64,000 nt of DNA, taken from positions 3,348,001 to 3,412,000 of the forward strand of contig NZ_CP032279.1 of NCBI RefSeq assembly GCF_001696615.3, in the 5' to 3' direction. The notes under the pieces are model-generated. The model was given only the letters and a program-made list of their open reading frames with translations. It did not search any database and had not been told where the DNA came from. Source of the DNA: Acinetobacter sp. WCHAc010034. GTDB lineage: Bacteria > Pseudomonadota > Gammaproteobacteria > Pseudomonadales > Moraxellaceae. Of this stretch, positions 44,587 to 52,625 are shown piece by piece. Within the stretch, counting starts at the first letter, position 1. Every line of letters starts with the position of its first letter. A program made the translations under genes and the position numbers.

Positions 44587-45888
44587 ATGAGCTTATCTCC
44601 AAAGCAAGAACAATTGTTTAAACAGGCCAGCAAGCATATTCCTGGCGGTGTGAACTCGCCTGTGCGCGCGTTTAACAGTGTGGGCGGTACGCCGGTATTT
44701 ATTGAAAAAGCTCAAGGCGCTTATCTTTATGACGTAGACGGCAAGCGCTATGTGGACTATGTCGGCTCATGGGGGCCAATGATTTTAGGCCATGCGCAGC
44801 CGGATATTATCAAGGCGGTGCAAACCGCTGCTGTAGACGGCTTGAGTTTTGGCGCGCCGACGGTGCATGAAACCACGCTGGCCGACATTATCTGTGAAAT
44901 TATGCCGTCAATTGAGCTGGTGCGCATGACCAACTCAGGCACTGAAGCGACCATGACGGCGATCCGCCTGGCGCGCGGCTATACAGGCCGTGACAAAATT
45001 GTGAAATTTGAAGGCTGCTATCACGGCCATTCAGACTCGCTTTTGGTGAAAGCCGGTTCAGGCCTGCTGACCAACGGCGAAGGGGAAGCGACTTCTGCGG
45101 GCGTGCCGGCGGACTTTGCCAAGCATACTTTAACGCTGCCGTATAATGACATTGCGACTTTAAAGGAATGCTTCGCTAAATTCGGTTCTGAAATTGCCGG
45201 CGTGATTGTTGAGCCTGTGGCAGGCAATATGAATCTGGTGAAGCCGGTGGACGGTTTCCTGCAGGCGATCCGCGATGTCTGCGATGAGCACGGTTCAGTC
45301 TTTATTATTGATGAAGTGATGACCGGTTTCCGTGTTGGCTTAGGCGGCGCGCAGGCGCACTACAATGTTAAGCCGGATTTGACTACGCTGGGCAAAATCA
45401 TTGGTGCAGGCCTGCCGGTCGGCGCATTTGGCGGCAAGCGTGAAGTTATGGAATGCATCGCGCCATTGGGCAAAGTTTACCAAGCAGGCACACTTTCCGG
45501 CAATCCGCTGGCAATGCGCGCAGGCATTGAAATGTTCAAGCATCTGCGCCAGCCGGGCTTTTATGAAGCGCTAACAGCTAAGCTGGAAGGCTTGCTGGCT
45601 GGCCTGCAGGCAGCTGCGGATGAAGAGGGCATTGCGTTTAAGACTCAGCAAGTAGGCGGCATGTTCGGCCTTTACTTTACCGATCAGGACGACATTACCA
45701 GCTTCGACTCCATGCTGAAATGCGATGTGGATGCATTCCGCAAGTTCTTCCACGGCATGCTCAGCCGCGGCGTGAATCTGGCGCCTTCCGCTTTTGAAGC
45801 AGGCTTTATTTCCAGCGCGCATAGCGATGAAGACATTGCATTTACGATTGAAATGGCGAAAGAAACATTTGCGGAAATGAAAGCTTAA
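44587..45888 (+). CDS. hemL: Glutamate-1-semialdehyde 2,1-aminomutase HemL
   Basis: The 433-residue PLP enzyme makes 5-aminolevulinate for haem. [44 protein letters not shown] and the PLP Lys in [18 protein letters not shown] are all canonical. The frame is open to a TTG at 44575, but ATG 44587 gives the standard start [11 protein letters not shown]. Confidence 0.97.
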   Translation: MSLSPKQEQLFKQASKHIPGGVNSPVRAFNSVGGTPVFIEKAQGAYLYDVDGKRYVDYVGSWGPMILGHAQPDIIKAVQTAAVDGLSFGAPTVHETTLADIICEIMPSIELVRMTNSGTEATMTAIRLARGYTGRDKIVKFEGCYHGHSDSLLVKAGSGLLTNGEGEATSAGVPADFAKHTLTLPYNDIATLKECFAKFGSEIAGVIVEPVAGNMNLVKPVDGFLQAIRDVCDEHGSVFIIDEVMTGFRVGLGGAQAHYNVKPDLTTLGKIIGAGLPVGAFGGKREVMECIAPLGKVYQAGTLSGNPLAMRAGIEMFKHLRQPGFYEALTAKLEGLLAGLQAAADEEGIAFKTQQVGGMFGLYFTDQDDITSFDSMLKCDVDAFRKFFHGMLSRGVNLAPSAFEAGFISSAHSDEDIAFTIEMAKETFAEMKA

Positions 45889-45911
45889 AAGCGGTTAAGC
45901 TCTTTAGGCTA

Positions 45912-45943
45912 AAGCCCGCGGCGCGATGCTGCGGGCTTTTTTG
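45912..45943 (+). terminator. Terminator of hemL
   Basis: AGCCCGC(GG) pairs with (TG)GCGGGCT around a GCGCGATG loop region, followed by six T. Confidence 0.85.
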
Positions 45944-46007
45944 TTTTCATGTTTTTTAACTTTTCCTAACGGCAGGTGATTCAGGCTTTTTAGCGTAAGC
46001 GCATTAA

Positions 46008-46044
46008 AAACTTTAGCTTAGAAAGCATTTCTAAGCTAAAGTTT
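46008..46044. repeat. Perfect 17-bp inverted repeat with 3-base loop
   Basis: AAACTTTAGCTTAGAAA and TTTCTAAGCTAAAGTTT pair without mismatch around GCA. It stands at the border between the hemL terminator and the AT-rich island. No T run follows. The rest of 45944-46172 holds no gene. Confidence 0.6.
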
Positions 46045-46172
46045 ATAAAAGCGTGGAGCTTTGATTGAAAAATAAGCGTGGAACGTGAATAATAATTAAA
46101 AAGCAGTTTCAAGGTGCTGAACCCTGGAACAGCCTTGACTAAGGTGTTGATGTTTATGAATAAATTTCAAGA

Positions 46173-46200
46173 ATTTCGCATAGCGTGTATTATGTTAATT
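46173..46200 (+). other. dif-like XerC/XerD site 1
   Basis: XerC arm ATTTCGCATAG, centre CGTGTA, XerD arm TTATGTTAATT; 21 of 28 positions match E. coli dif. It stands 34 bases before the first island gene and is followed by TTAGA, like sites 2 and 3. Confidence 0.7.
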
Positions 46201-46234
46201 TTAGAGAAAATTAAAAATATAAAAGGGAATTAAT

Positions 46235-46663
46235 ATGGAAATTGATTTCAAGGTTAAATCCGTTTCAGGCTTAATTGGATCTTTAAATATTCAAATTATT
46301 CCTACTGATCTAAATAGAAATGCCAGTTGTCTAAATTCGATCGTAATTAATGAAGTTGCCTTTTCGTTGGTTGAAAATTTTTTTAATAGGAATAAGGAGG
46401 AATATTTTCATTGGGGAAATACCTATATTAGTTCTGAAACGATTGGAGGTATCGTTAAAGATTTATACTATTTTCATAGTTTTATAGCTAAAAGTAATAA
46501 ATTTGACAGAACATTGAAACTGATCTTTAGTGAGGAGACAGAGTTTTTTGACGAGAATTTTTTAAGTTTGAAGCCTAAAGTCTTAATTATGATCAGTGAA
46601 ATAATTAATTTTCTAGAAAATATTGAGAATCAAAAAGATGGCATTACAGTTCTTGGTGTTTAA
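46235..46663 (+). CDS. Island gene 1, hypothetical protein of 142 residues
   Basis: An AT-rich gene unlike its neighbours in base use. The acidic product has no signal or membrane segment: N-terminal strands (DFKVKSVSGLIGSLNIQII), a middle with YFHWGNTYISSETIGGIV and a helical C-terminus. It could be a small immunity- or stress-type protein, but I do not recognise the family. GGGAATTAAT before ATG gives a fair ribosome site. It is flanked by dif-like sites 1 and 2, the layout of a mobile cassette. Confidence 0.65.
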   Translation: MEIDFKVKSVSGLIGSLNIQIIPTDLNRNASCLNSIVINEVAFSLVENFFNRNKEEYFHWGNTYISSETIGGIVKDLYYFHSFIAKSNKFDRTLKLIFSEETEFFDENFLSLKPKVLIMISEIINFLENIENQKDGITVLGV

Positions 46664-46677
46664 GAAGCAAATTAGCA

Positions 46678-46705
46678 TGGGCTGTTAATTCGTATTGTGT
46701 TAATT
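46678..46705 (+). other. dif-like XerC/XerD site 2, XerC arm degenerate
   Basis: XerD arm TTGTGTTAATT and centre TTCGTA (the same centre as site 3) are preserved; the XerC arm TGGGCTGTTAA keeps little beyond TAA. It lies 29 bases before island gene 2. Confidence 0.5.
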
Positions 46706-46733
46706 TTAGAAATATTTAATAGCTGGAAGTAAT

Positions 46734-46928
46734 ATGACTAAAAATCCGGAATGGGTCACACGTGGTAAAAGTATCAAGCAATTAATTGAAGAATTAGAAT
46801 CTTTCGAAGATCAAAACCTATTAGCTGAGATATCTTTTGACGATGGAGAAACATCCAAGCCTATAAGTTTAGTTAGTAAAATTGATGGTAAATGTATTCT
46901 ACTGAATTGTGAAAACTCAACAAAGTAA
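46734..46928 (+). CDS. Island gene 2, small acidic protein of 64 residues
   Basis: The product reads WVTRGKSIKQLIEELESFEDQN, then EISFDDGETSKPISLVSKIDG and CILLNCE: a basic helix followed by strands. The pattern resembles small proteins I recall from gene cassettes, but this is unverified. AT-rich. It stands between sites 2 and 3, again cassette-like. Function unknown. Confidence 0.68.
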   Translation: MTKNPEWVTRGKSIKQLIEELESFEDQNLLAEISFDDGETSKPISLVSKIDGKCILLNCENSTK

Positions 46929-46987
46929 TACCCATTATTTAAAATAATAGATGTCATAAGTCAAAAAATGTAAAAACGTGGATCTAC

Positions 46988-47015
46988 GTTTCGCATAATT
47001 CGTATGATGTTAATT
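46988..47015 (+). other. dif-like XerC/XerD site 3
   Basis: XerC arm GTTTCGCATAA, centre TTCGTA, XerD arm TGATGTTAATT; 21 of 28 positions match E. coli dif. It is preceded by the small palindrome AACGT-GGATCT-ACGTT and lies 31 bases before island gene 3. Confidence 0.7.
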
Positions 47016-47046
47016 TTAGACAAACTACAATGTAATCATTAAAGCT

Positions 47047-47484
47047 ATGGAAAGAAACGAATACCAAGAAGAAAAGCATACTAAGTTTCTTTATTCGAAT
47101 AAAAGACGCATTCAGCGAAGAGTTCTACAATTAGAAAAATCTACAGCTGAAGCGATTCATAGTTATATTCAGTTTAACTATAGAGATGAATGGTTTGAAA
47201 GCAACTTTGCTATCTTAAGTTGTTGGAAATTTTCAAAAATAGATTTTGGTAAGCCTGACACTTTTTGGTGTGATACGATTTATTTTGAAGATTTTCATAT
47301 AGAAAATAATAGAAAATTTGTTTTTAGTGGACACGCTTGGATTGGTTTATCAAGCAATGTTGGATCAGAATGGAAAGTTCCAGTTACAGGAAAATTTTGT
47401 ATCAGCCCGACAGGGAAAATATTAAAAAATTATACCCTAATTTTTTACAATGGAAGTCAGAGATTAATTTTATCGAAACAATAA
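47047..47484 (+). CDS. Island gene 3, hypothetical protein of 145 residues
   Basis: The product has a basic, helical N-terminus (SNKRRIQRRVLQLEKSTAEAI) and a beta-rich, aromatic C-terminal part (DTFWCDTIYFEDFHIENN, FVFSGHAWIGLSS, SPTGKILKNYTLIFYNG). No signal or membrane segment, no recognised family. Strongly AT-rich. It lies between site 3 and the inverted site 4, so it forms a module bounded by opposed Xer sites. Confidence 0.65.
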   Translation: MERNEYQEEKHTKFLYSNKRRIQRRVLQLEKSTAEAIHSYIQFNYRDEWFESNFAILSCWKFSKIDFGKPDTFWCDTIYFEDFHIENNRKFVFSGHAWIGLSSNVGSEWKVPVTGKFCISPTGKILKNYTLIFYNGSQRLILSKQ

Positions 47485-47505
47485 AAAAACCTTAAATCAT
47501 TCTCC

Positions 47506-47533
47506 ATTTAACATAATGGGCGTTATACGAAAT
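47506..47533 (-). other. dif-like XerC/XerD site 4, inverted, near-perfect
   Basis: On the minus strand: XerC arm ATTTCGTATAA, centre CGCCCA, XerD arm TTATGTTAAAT. The XerD arm equals that of E. coli dif at all 11 positions, and the whole looks like the pdif sites of Acinetobacter plasmids. Confidence 0.8.
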
Positions 47534-47661
47534 CAATGGAAATACTGTTTTAATTTCCTGTTGGAAAACCACGAAGCATCCATTGTATGCCCCATAATAC
47601 AGTTAGAATTAAGACTACTGAAACCACGATTTTTCATTCATGCAGTTTTAAGTATTCCTGA

Positions 47662-47689
47662 AATTAACATAATACATGTGATACAAAAG
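47662..47689 (-). other. dif-like XerC/XerD site 5, inverted
   Basis: On the minus strand: XerC arm CTTTTGTATCA, centre CATGTA, XerD arm TTATGTTAATT. The 128 bases between sites 4 and 5 hold no credible gene. Confidence 0.6.
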
Positions 47690-47709
47690 GCCCAATTCAT
47701 AGGCCTTTC
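47686..47709 (-). terminator. Possible terminator of the oxidoreductase operon
   Basis: On the minus strand AAAGGCC-TATGAATTG-GGCCTTTT. It partly overlaps Xer site 5. Confidence 0.45.
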
Positions 47710-47787
47710 AATCACTTATTTAACCTAAAATCTTTTATACTAAATTAGAATATTAGAATCCAATATCTGATCTGCATTCTGTTGATT

Positions 47788-48963
47788 TTAGGCAATCTTC
47801 ACGCCATTCTCTTTCTGACGAATAGGGAACCAGCCATTTCTTGCCTTGATTTCATTCCATAGCTGATCAGGTATGCGCAATTCAGGATTTCTTTCGGTCT
47901 CCAATTCTGTTGAAATCCGGCTTGCTTCCTTATTTCCTGCCAGTTCAACCCAGTCAGGATTCATGACAATGGCCTTGCCAATTGCAATCAGAGGCAATCC
48001 TAATGCCAGCGCTTGTTCGGCTTGACTTGGTGTTCGAATCTTCCCGGCAGAAATCAGAGGAATTCTATGATTTAAATGTTTCACTATGCGTTGAATTGTA
48101 AGTTCATCATCTGTGCGATCAACAGGCTGGCTATTCAAAACGTCTGTGAGTGAAACATGAAGATAATCAATACCGGCTGCAACTAAACGGTCAATCAGCT
48201 GCAAGCTGTCACTGATCCGCAGACCATGTTCCTCGTATTCTTCCACAGAGATGCGATAGCCCAATGCAAACGGTTTTTGCGCATATTGCTTGATGACACG
48301 TTGCACTTCATTCACCACAGCCAAAGGAAAATTCATGCGCTTTTCAAGCGTTCCTCCCCATTCATCCACCCGCTGATTAAACAATGGTGAAAAAAAGTTC
48401 TGAATGAGAAAGCCATGAGCGCCATGCAGTTCAATTCCGTCAAATCCAGCTGCAATCGCTCTTCGTGCCGTTTCGCCAAAGGCATGAACCATATCTAAAA
48501 CTTCTTGATCAGATAAAGCGCGAGTAGTCATTTGGCTGTCGATAAAAGAACCGGCTGGTGTACGCAGCGCACTGGCACTCACCACATCTCTATTCGGGAT
48601 TAAATCAGGCAAGGCTTTGTTGCCTGCATGGAAAATCTGCAGGATCGCCGGCGCGCCTCCGCTTTGGGCTGCCTGGGCTAAGTTTTTTAAACTGGGAATA
48701 AAACGGTCATCAAATGCCGCAAATTCATTGGTAAATCCAATCCCGTTTTCCAGTACATGGGTGCAGCCTGTAATGACCAAGCCAACGCCTTGTACACGCT
48801 GGCGAAGATATTGCAGTTCTTGTTCTGAAACTGTCCCATCATCATTCGCTGACCATGTCGTCATGGGTGCCATAATGATTCGGTTCCGTAAAGTTAGGTC
48901 TGGGGTGAATGGGAAAGGCTGAAATAATTTAGAATCTTGCATCGCCATGAATGTATCCAGCAT
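47788..48963 (-). CDS. NADH:flavin oxidoreductase, Old Yellow Enzyme family
   Basis: The 391-residue TIM-barrel flavoenzyme has NRIIMAPMTT, FDGIELHGAHGFLIQNFFSPLFNQRVDEWGG (active-site His and Asn region) and the FMN phosphate loop near LISAGKIRTPSQAEQAL. It would reduce activated alkenes with NAD(P)H. The start is uncertain: ATG 48963 or a Met seven codons later. It is the last gene of a three-gene unit with a hydrolase and an SDR-like protein, divergent from a LysR regulator. Confidence 0.88.
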   Translation of the reverse strand: MLDTFMAMQDSKLFQPFPFTPDLTLRNRIIMAPMTTWSANDDGTVSEQELQYLRQRVQGVGLVITGCTHVLENGIGFTNEFAAFDDRFIPSLKNLAQAAQSGGAPAILQIFHAGNKALPDLIPNRDVVSASALRTPAGSFIDSQMTTRALSDQEVLDMVHAFGETARRAIAAGFDGIELHGAHGFLIQNFFSPLFNQRVDEWGGTLEKRMNFPLAVVNEVQRVIKQYAQKPFALGYRISVEEYEEHGLRISDSLQLIDRLVAAGIDYLHVSLTDVLNSQPVDRTDDELTIQRIVKHLNHRIPLISAGKIRTPSQAEQALALGLPLIAIGKAIVMNPDWVELAGNKEASRISTELETERNPELRIPDQLWNEIKARNGWFPIRQKENGVKIA

Positions 48964-49039
48964 ATTGAGCTTTCTAAGAAAAGGTGGTCTTCACCATGAA
49001 ACAAGGCATTAAATCTGATGCTTTGTTTCAGGCTTTCAC

Positions 49040-49954
49040 TTACAGATTTGCTTTGTAGAATGGAATCAGTTTATCCAGCGCTGTTTTCACAGGCTCAGGC
49101 TTGTCATAAAGATCGTAATGCGACCAGCCCTCTACAACAACCAGCTCTTTATTGGCCGATGCGGCGCGGTTGATAATCTCAAAACCATCACGATATGCGC
49201 CAAAACCGCCCGGTTTGCTGCCCACGATAATCATGAGAGGCTGAGTCAGCAGAACTTCTGCTAAATGGAAGGCATCCCATCCCACAGCGGCGGCATTGCG
49301 TGAAAATAAGGTTTTATTCACGCCATTCGGCTTTTCGCCGCGCGCTGTACGGTAATATTCGGTCGCTTCCAGCGGGTCGATGTCGGCATGATCCGCTTTG
49401 GCTGCTTCTACAGTCGGATACAGCCCTTGATCGACACGAAGCGGAGCGCCTTTTGCCTCAGCAGTGCGTTGAGCAGCAATTGCTTCCAGAAATGCGACAG
49501 GATTGCCGCCGCTTGCTTCACGCATGACACGGCCATAGTTTGCACCGGTAATTGTGCCTACCGCTTTAATTCTGCGTTCAGTCATTGCAGCATTAATGGA
49601 ATAACCGCCGCCGCCGCAAATGCCTAGAACGCCGATGCGGTTTTCATCGACATAATCTAAAGTGACAAGATAATCAGCAACCAGGCTGAAATCCTCAACA
49701 CGGAGGGCCGGATCTTCAATATAGCGCGGCTCACCGCCGCTTTCGCCTTGAAAGCTTGCATCAAAGGCAATCACAACAAAACCGGCTTTCGCTAAGGCAG
49801 CACCGTAGACATTGCCGGAGGTCTGTTCCTTGCAGCTCCCAATCGGATGGGCGCTGATAATGGCAGGGTATTTTTTACTTTCATCAAAATCATCAGGGAA
49901 ATATAAATCAGCTGCAATTTCCCAGTAGGGCGCTTTTACTTTTACACTTTTCAT
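49040..49954 (-). CDS. Alpha/beta hydrolase with Cys nucleophile elbow
   Basis: The 304-residue protein has the hydrolase core KYPAIISAHPIGSCKEQ (oxyanion region), AFDASFQGESGG, and the nucleophile elbow GICGGGGYS, where Cys stands in place of Ser as in dienelactone hydrolases; the His is in VEGWSHYDLYD. No signal peptide. Substrate unknown. It lies between the OYE and the SDR-like gene in the same direction. Confidence 0.85.
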   Translation of the reverse strand: MKSVKVKAPYWEIAADLYFPDDFDESKKYPAIISAHPIGSCKEQTSGNVYGAALAKAGFVVIAFDASFQGESGGEPRYIEDPALRVEDFSLVADYLVTLDYVDENRIGVLGICGGGGYSINAAMTERRIKAVGTITGANYGRVMREASGGNPVAFLEAIAAQRTAEAKGAPLRVDQGLYPTVEAAKADHADIDPLEATEYYRTARGEKPNGVNKTLFSRNAAAVGWDAFHLAEVLLTQPLMIIVGSKPGGFGAYRDGFEIINRAASANKELVVVEGWSHYDLYDKPEPVKTALDKLIPFYKANL

Positions 49955-49987
49955 CGTTCATTTACCTTGTATTTTTAACTGCATGGA

Positions 49988-50623
49988 TTACATAAAGTAG
50001 GGTTTGTCTGCATCAGAATGAGGCTTGCTGACACCTAAATTTTCTTTTGCATATAACGCTGGGTTGGCAATAATTTGAGTCACTAAGTGAGCAACACTTT
50101 TTCTGGATACTACCGTACCTTTAAAAGCCTCACCTTTATGTGTGATTTCAAAATCGACTTCGTTTTCATCTGTTAACCAGGCTGCTCTCAGAATGGTGTA
50201 ATCCAAACTGGAGCTTTCAATTAAGTCTGCAGACTTGCGGTATGGAGGAAAATATTCACCGATTTCCTGATTATTCCACTCGCTAAACGCGCCTGGAACT
50301 TCATTGTAAATTCCAAGTGTGTTAATGGAAATCAGGCGCTGAATATTTAGCGTATTCATTACTTTAATGATATTTTCAGCTTGCCCCTCCATATCGCCGG
50401 CAAGGTTTGCATACACCATATCTTGCCCTTGCATGGCATCGGTTAATTGCTCTATGTTGAGAACATCACCTTCAATAATCCGAGTATTTGCCAGAGGCAG
50501 GGGAGCTAACTTGCTTTTATCCCTCGCAAAGAGTGTCAGCGCAATTTCAGGCTGACTCTTTAGCGAATCAATAGCCCATTGAGCGATTTGCCCTGCAGCG
50601 CCAAGTACCAAAACCTTTTTCAT
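49988..50623 (-). CDS. NAD(P)-binding SDR-like protein
   Basis: The product of 211 residues starts MKKVLVLGAAGQIAQWAIDSL, a Rossmann loop GAAGxxA, followed by IEGDVLN, VYANLAGD and the dehydrogenase-like YTILRAAWLTDENEVDFEIT. It fits the atypical SDR group of NAD(P)H-binding reductases. The frame is open to 50698, but the ATG at 50623 is the natural start. First gene of the operon, divergent from the LysR gene. Confidence 0.86.
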   Translation of the reverse strand: MKKVLVLGAAGQIAQWAIDSLKSQPEIALTLFARDKSKLAPLPLANTRIIEGDVLNIEQLTDAMQGQDMVYANLAGDMEGQAENIIKVMNTLNIQRLISINTLGIYNEVPGAFSEWNNQEIGEYFPPYRKSADLIESSSLDYTILRAAWLTDENEVDFEITHKGEAFKGTVVSRKSVAHLVTQIIANPALYAKENLGVSKPHSDADKPYFM

Positions 50624-50738
50624 AGCGATGTTCCGCAATTTCTTTGATGGAATTGATCTTATCAAGCTATGGCTTTCATGATTAGAGGCTATAATCATAT
50701 TGTTTTAATTAGCATCTCTTATTAATTGGCTCATTTTT

Positions 50739-51626
50739 ATGAAAACAAACTTGAATGATTTGCATGCTTTTATTGCTGTAGTTCAGAATGGGAACTTCAC
50801 CAAAGCGGCTGCGGCTCTCGGTACGACACAATCGGCTGTGAGCCAAAGTATTGGCAATCTTGAACAAAATTTAGAATTAAAACTATTTAACAGAACAACC
50901 AGAAGCGTCACTTTGACTGAGGCTGGAGAAAAACTGTTTGACTATGTTGGCCATCAGTTAGAGGACATTGCCTTAGGACTGGAACGCCTGAGTTTAATGA
51001 AAAATAAACCGCATGGCCGGGTCAGAATCACCGCGGATGATTTTTCGATAAAATATTATATTTACAGTAAAATCAAAAAAATAGTGAAAGAATACCCAGA
51101 GATTACCATTGAGCTTATTTCGGATAATCGGCAGGTGGATATTGCCCAGGAAGGCTATGATGCGGGTGTCCGTCTGGGACTGTCTATTGAAAAAGATATG
51201 ATCGCCGTGCCGATTAGCCATCCAATTCAAATGTGTTTAGTTGCATCGCCTGAATATATGCAGGGTAAAGCTGAAATCAAAAGCATTCAGGATCTCAACC
51301 AGCATCATTGCCTAGGCATTAAGCTGCTGACGAGCAATTCATTATTGGCCTGGAATTTTATGCAAGGTGACAAGCAAATTGCTTATAAAATAGAGAGCCA
51401 TTTAATTTTTACCGGTGTAGATCGGGTGCTTGATGCTGCCATTGATGGATTAGGTGTCGCCTATTTACCGCTTGATATCGTGCAAGATTTTTTGGCTGAA
51501 GGGAAGCTGCTCAGTTTTTTAAATGAAAGCGCTTCGACCTATCCGCCGCTTTATCTTTTTTATACGAGCCGCCGCTTCAATTCCCCTGCATTTCAGATCG
51601 TGTGTAATGCGCTGAAGGAAAGTTAA
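50739..51626 (+). CDS. LysR family transcriptional regulator
   Basis: The 295-residue protein has the LysR HTH at residues 1-60 (LHAFIAVVQNGNFTKAAAALGTTQSAVSQSIGNLEQNLELKLF) and a periplasmic-binding-type effector domain (GVRLGLSIEKDMIAVPI; LGIKLLTSNSLLAWNF). It is divergent from the SDR/hydrolase/OYE operon across 115 bases and likely controls it. No exact T-N11-A operator was assigned. Confidence 0.93.
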   Translation: MKTNLNDLHAFIAVVQNGNFTKAAAALGTTQSAVSQSIGNLEQNLELKLFNRTTRSVTLTEAGEKLFDYVGHQLEDIALGLERLSLMKNKPHGRVRITADDFSIKYYIYSKIKKIVKEYPEITIELISDNRQVDIAQEGYDAGVRLGLSIEKDMIAVPISHPIQMCLVASPEYMQGKAEIKSIQDLNQHHCLGIKLLTSNSLLAWNFMQGDKQIAYKIESHLIFTGVDRVLDAAIDGLGVAYLPLDIVQDFLAEGKLLSFLNESASTYPPLYLFYTSRRFNSPAFQIVCNALKES

Positions 51627-51830
51627 TAGACCGCATATCGGCGCTGCTGCAAAGCAAATTTAAGCGATCAGCAGCAATTGCTTCCGGCTGAATTTTAAAA
51701 CAGGGCCAATTGAAAATATTTTTGCCGCAAATCGGAAAAAACATGCGCAATTCGGGCTTTTCGCATTGTATTTCTTGGCTAAGCTTTTTATCATTGCGCC
51801 CTTATTTTCGCGATTGGCCTGGATTGAACA

Positions 51831-52475
51831 TTGAATAGTTTTCTGACAGAACATCTGATTCATCGTGATGAAGATTTTATGGTGATCCATAAGCCGGCCG
51901 GCTTGCTCACTGTTCCAGGAAAAACAGCAGATCTGCAGGATTGCCTGATCAATCGCTTAGTGAAAGAAGAACCTAAGACTTTATTGATTCACCGTCTGGA
52001 CCGCGACACCTCAGGCATTTTGGTTTTTGGCTTGTCAAAGCTGGGCCAGAACCGCATCTCCCGCCAGTTTCAAGAGCGCCAAACCGCTAAAACCTATCAG
52101 GCCATTGTGGCCGGGACTTTAGAAGGCGAGGGTACTGTTGATGTGCCTGTGGTGTATGATCCGTCGCGCCCGCCACTGCATATTGCAGACCCTGCGCATA
52201 ACAAGCCCGCGCTGACGTATTGGCAGGCCCTTGAGCATTTTCAGATCAATGGCGCGGCCGTGACGCGCGTTACGCTGACGCCTATTACCGGCCGCTCCCA
52301 TCAGCTTCGCGTGCACATGCAGTATTTGGGCCATCCAATTGTCGGCGATACCTTATATGCAGATGAGCAGCAGCAGGCCTTAATGCCGCGCCTGTGCCTG
52401 CATGCGGAACGCTTGAGCTTTCATCATCCGAAAACAGAGCAGGCCGTAGAATTTACCTGTCCTGCGCCATTCTAG
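51831..52475 (+). CDS. RluA-family 23S/tRNA pseudouridine synthase
   Basis: The 214-residue protein has the RluA catalytic motif HRLDRDTSGILVFG with the nucleophile Asp, FQERQTAKTYQAIVAG, and the C-terminal RSHQLRVHMQYLGHPIVGDTLYA. There is no S4 domain, so it resembles RluA rather than RluC or RluD. The start is taken at TTG 51831, since no ATG precedes the conserved region. Target uridine not determined. Confidence 0.9.
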   Translation: MNSFLTEHLIHRDEDFMVIHKPAGLLTVPGKTADLQDCLINRLVKEEPKTLLIHRLDRDTSGILVFGLSKLGQNRISRQFQERQTAKTYQAIVAGTLEGEGTVDVPVVYDPSRPPLHIADPAHNKPALTYWQALEHFQINGAAVTRVTLTPITGRSHQLRVHMQYLGHPIVGDTLYADEQQQALMPRLCLHAERLSFHHPKTEQAVEFTCPAPF

Positions 52476-52625
52476 AAAATACCCTTGAAACATTCGAAAT
52501 GAGCCTCACTTTTTAGTGGGCTTTATGTCAAAATACATTGCTATTCGGTGCGGATTTTTGCTCAAATATCAAACACTATTTGGGCCTGAAATTTGCAGTC
52601 CTTACTTAAGATAAAGGTGGAAAAA

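Noticed and set aside
46173-47689. Classical integron with attC sites
   Set aside because: No integrase, and the repeated sites lack the paired RYYYAAC/GTTRRRY boxes; the 11-6-11 layout fits XerC/XerD better.
47516-47728. 70-codon frame starting inside Xer site 4
   Set aside because: No ribosome site, crosses two Xer sites, no protein-like composition.
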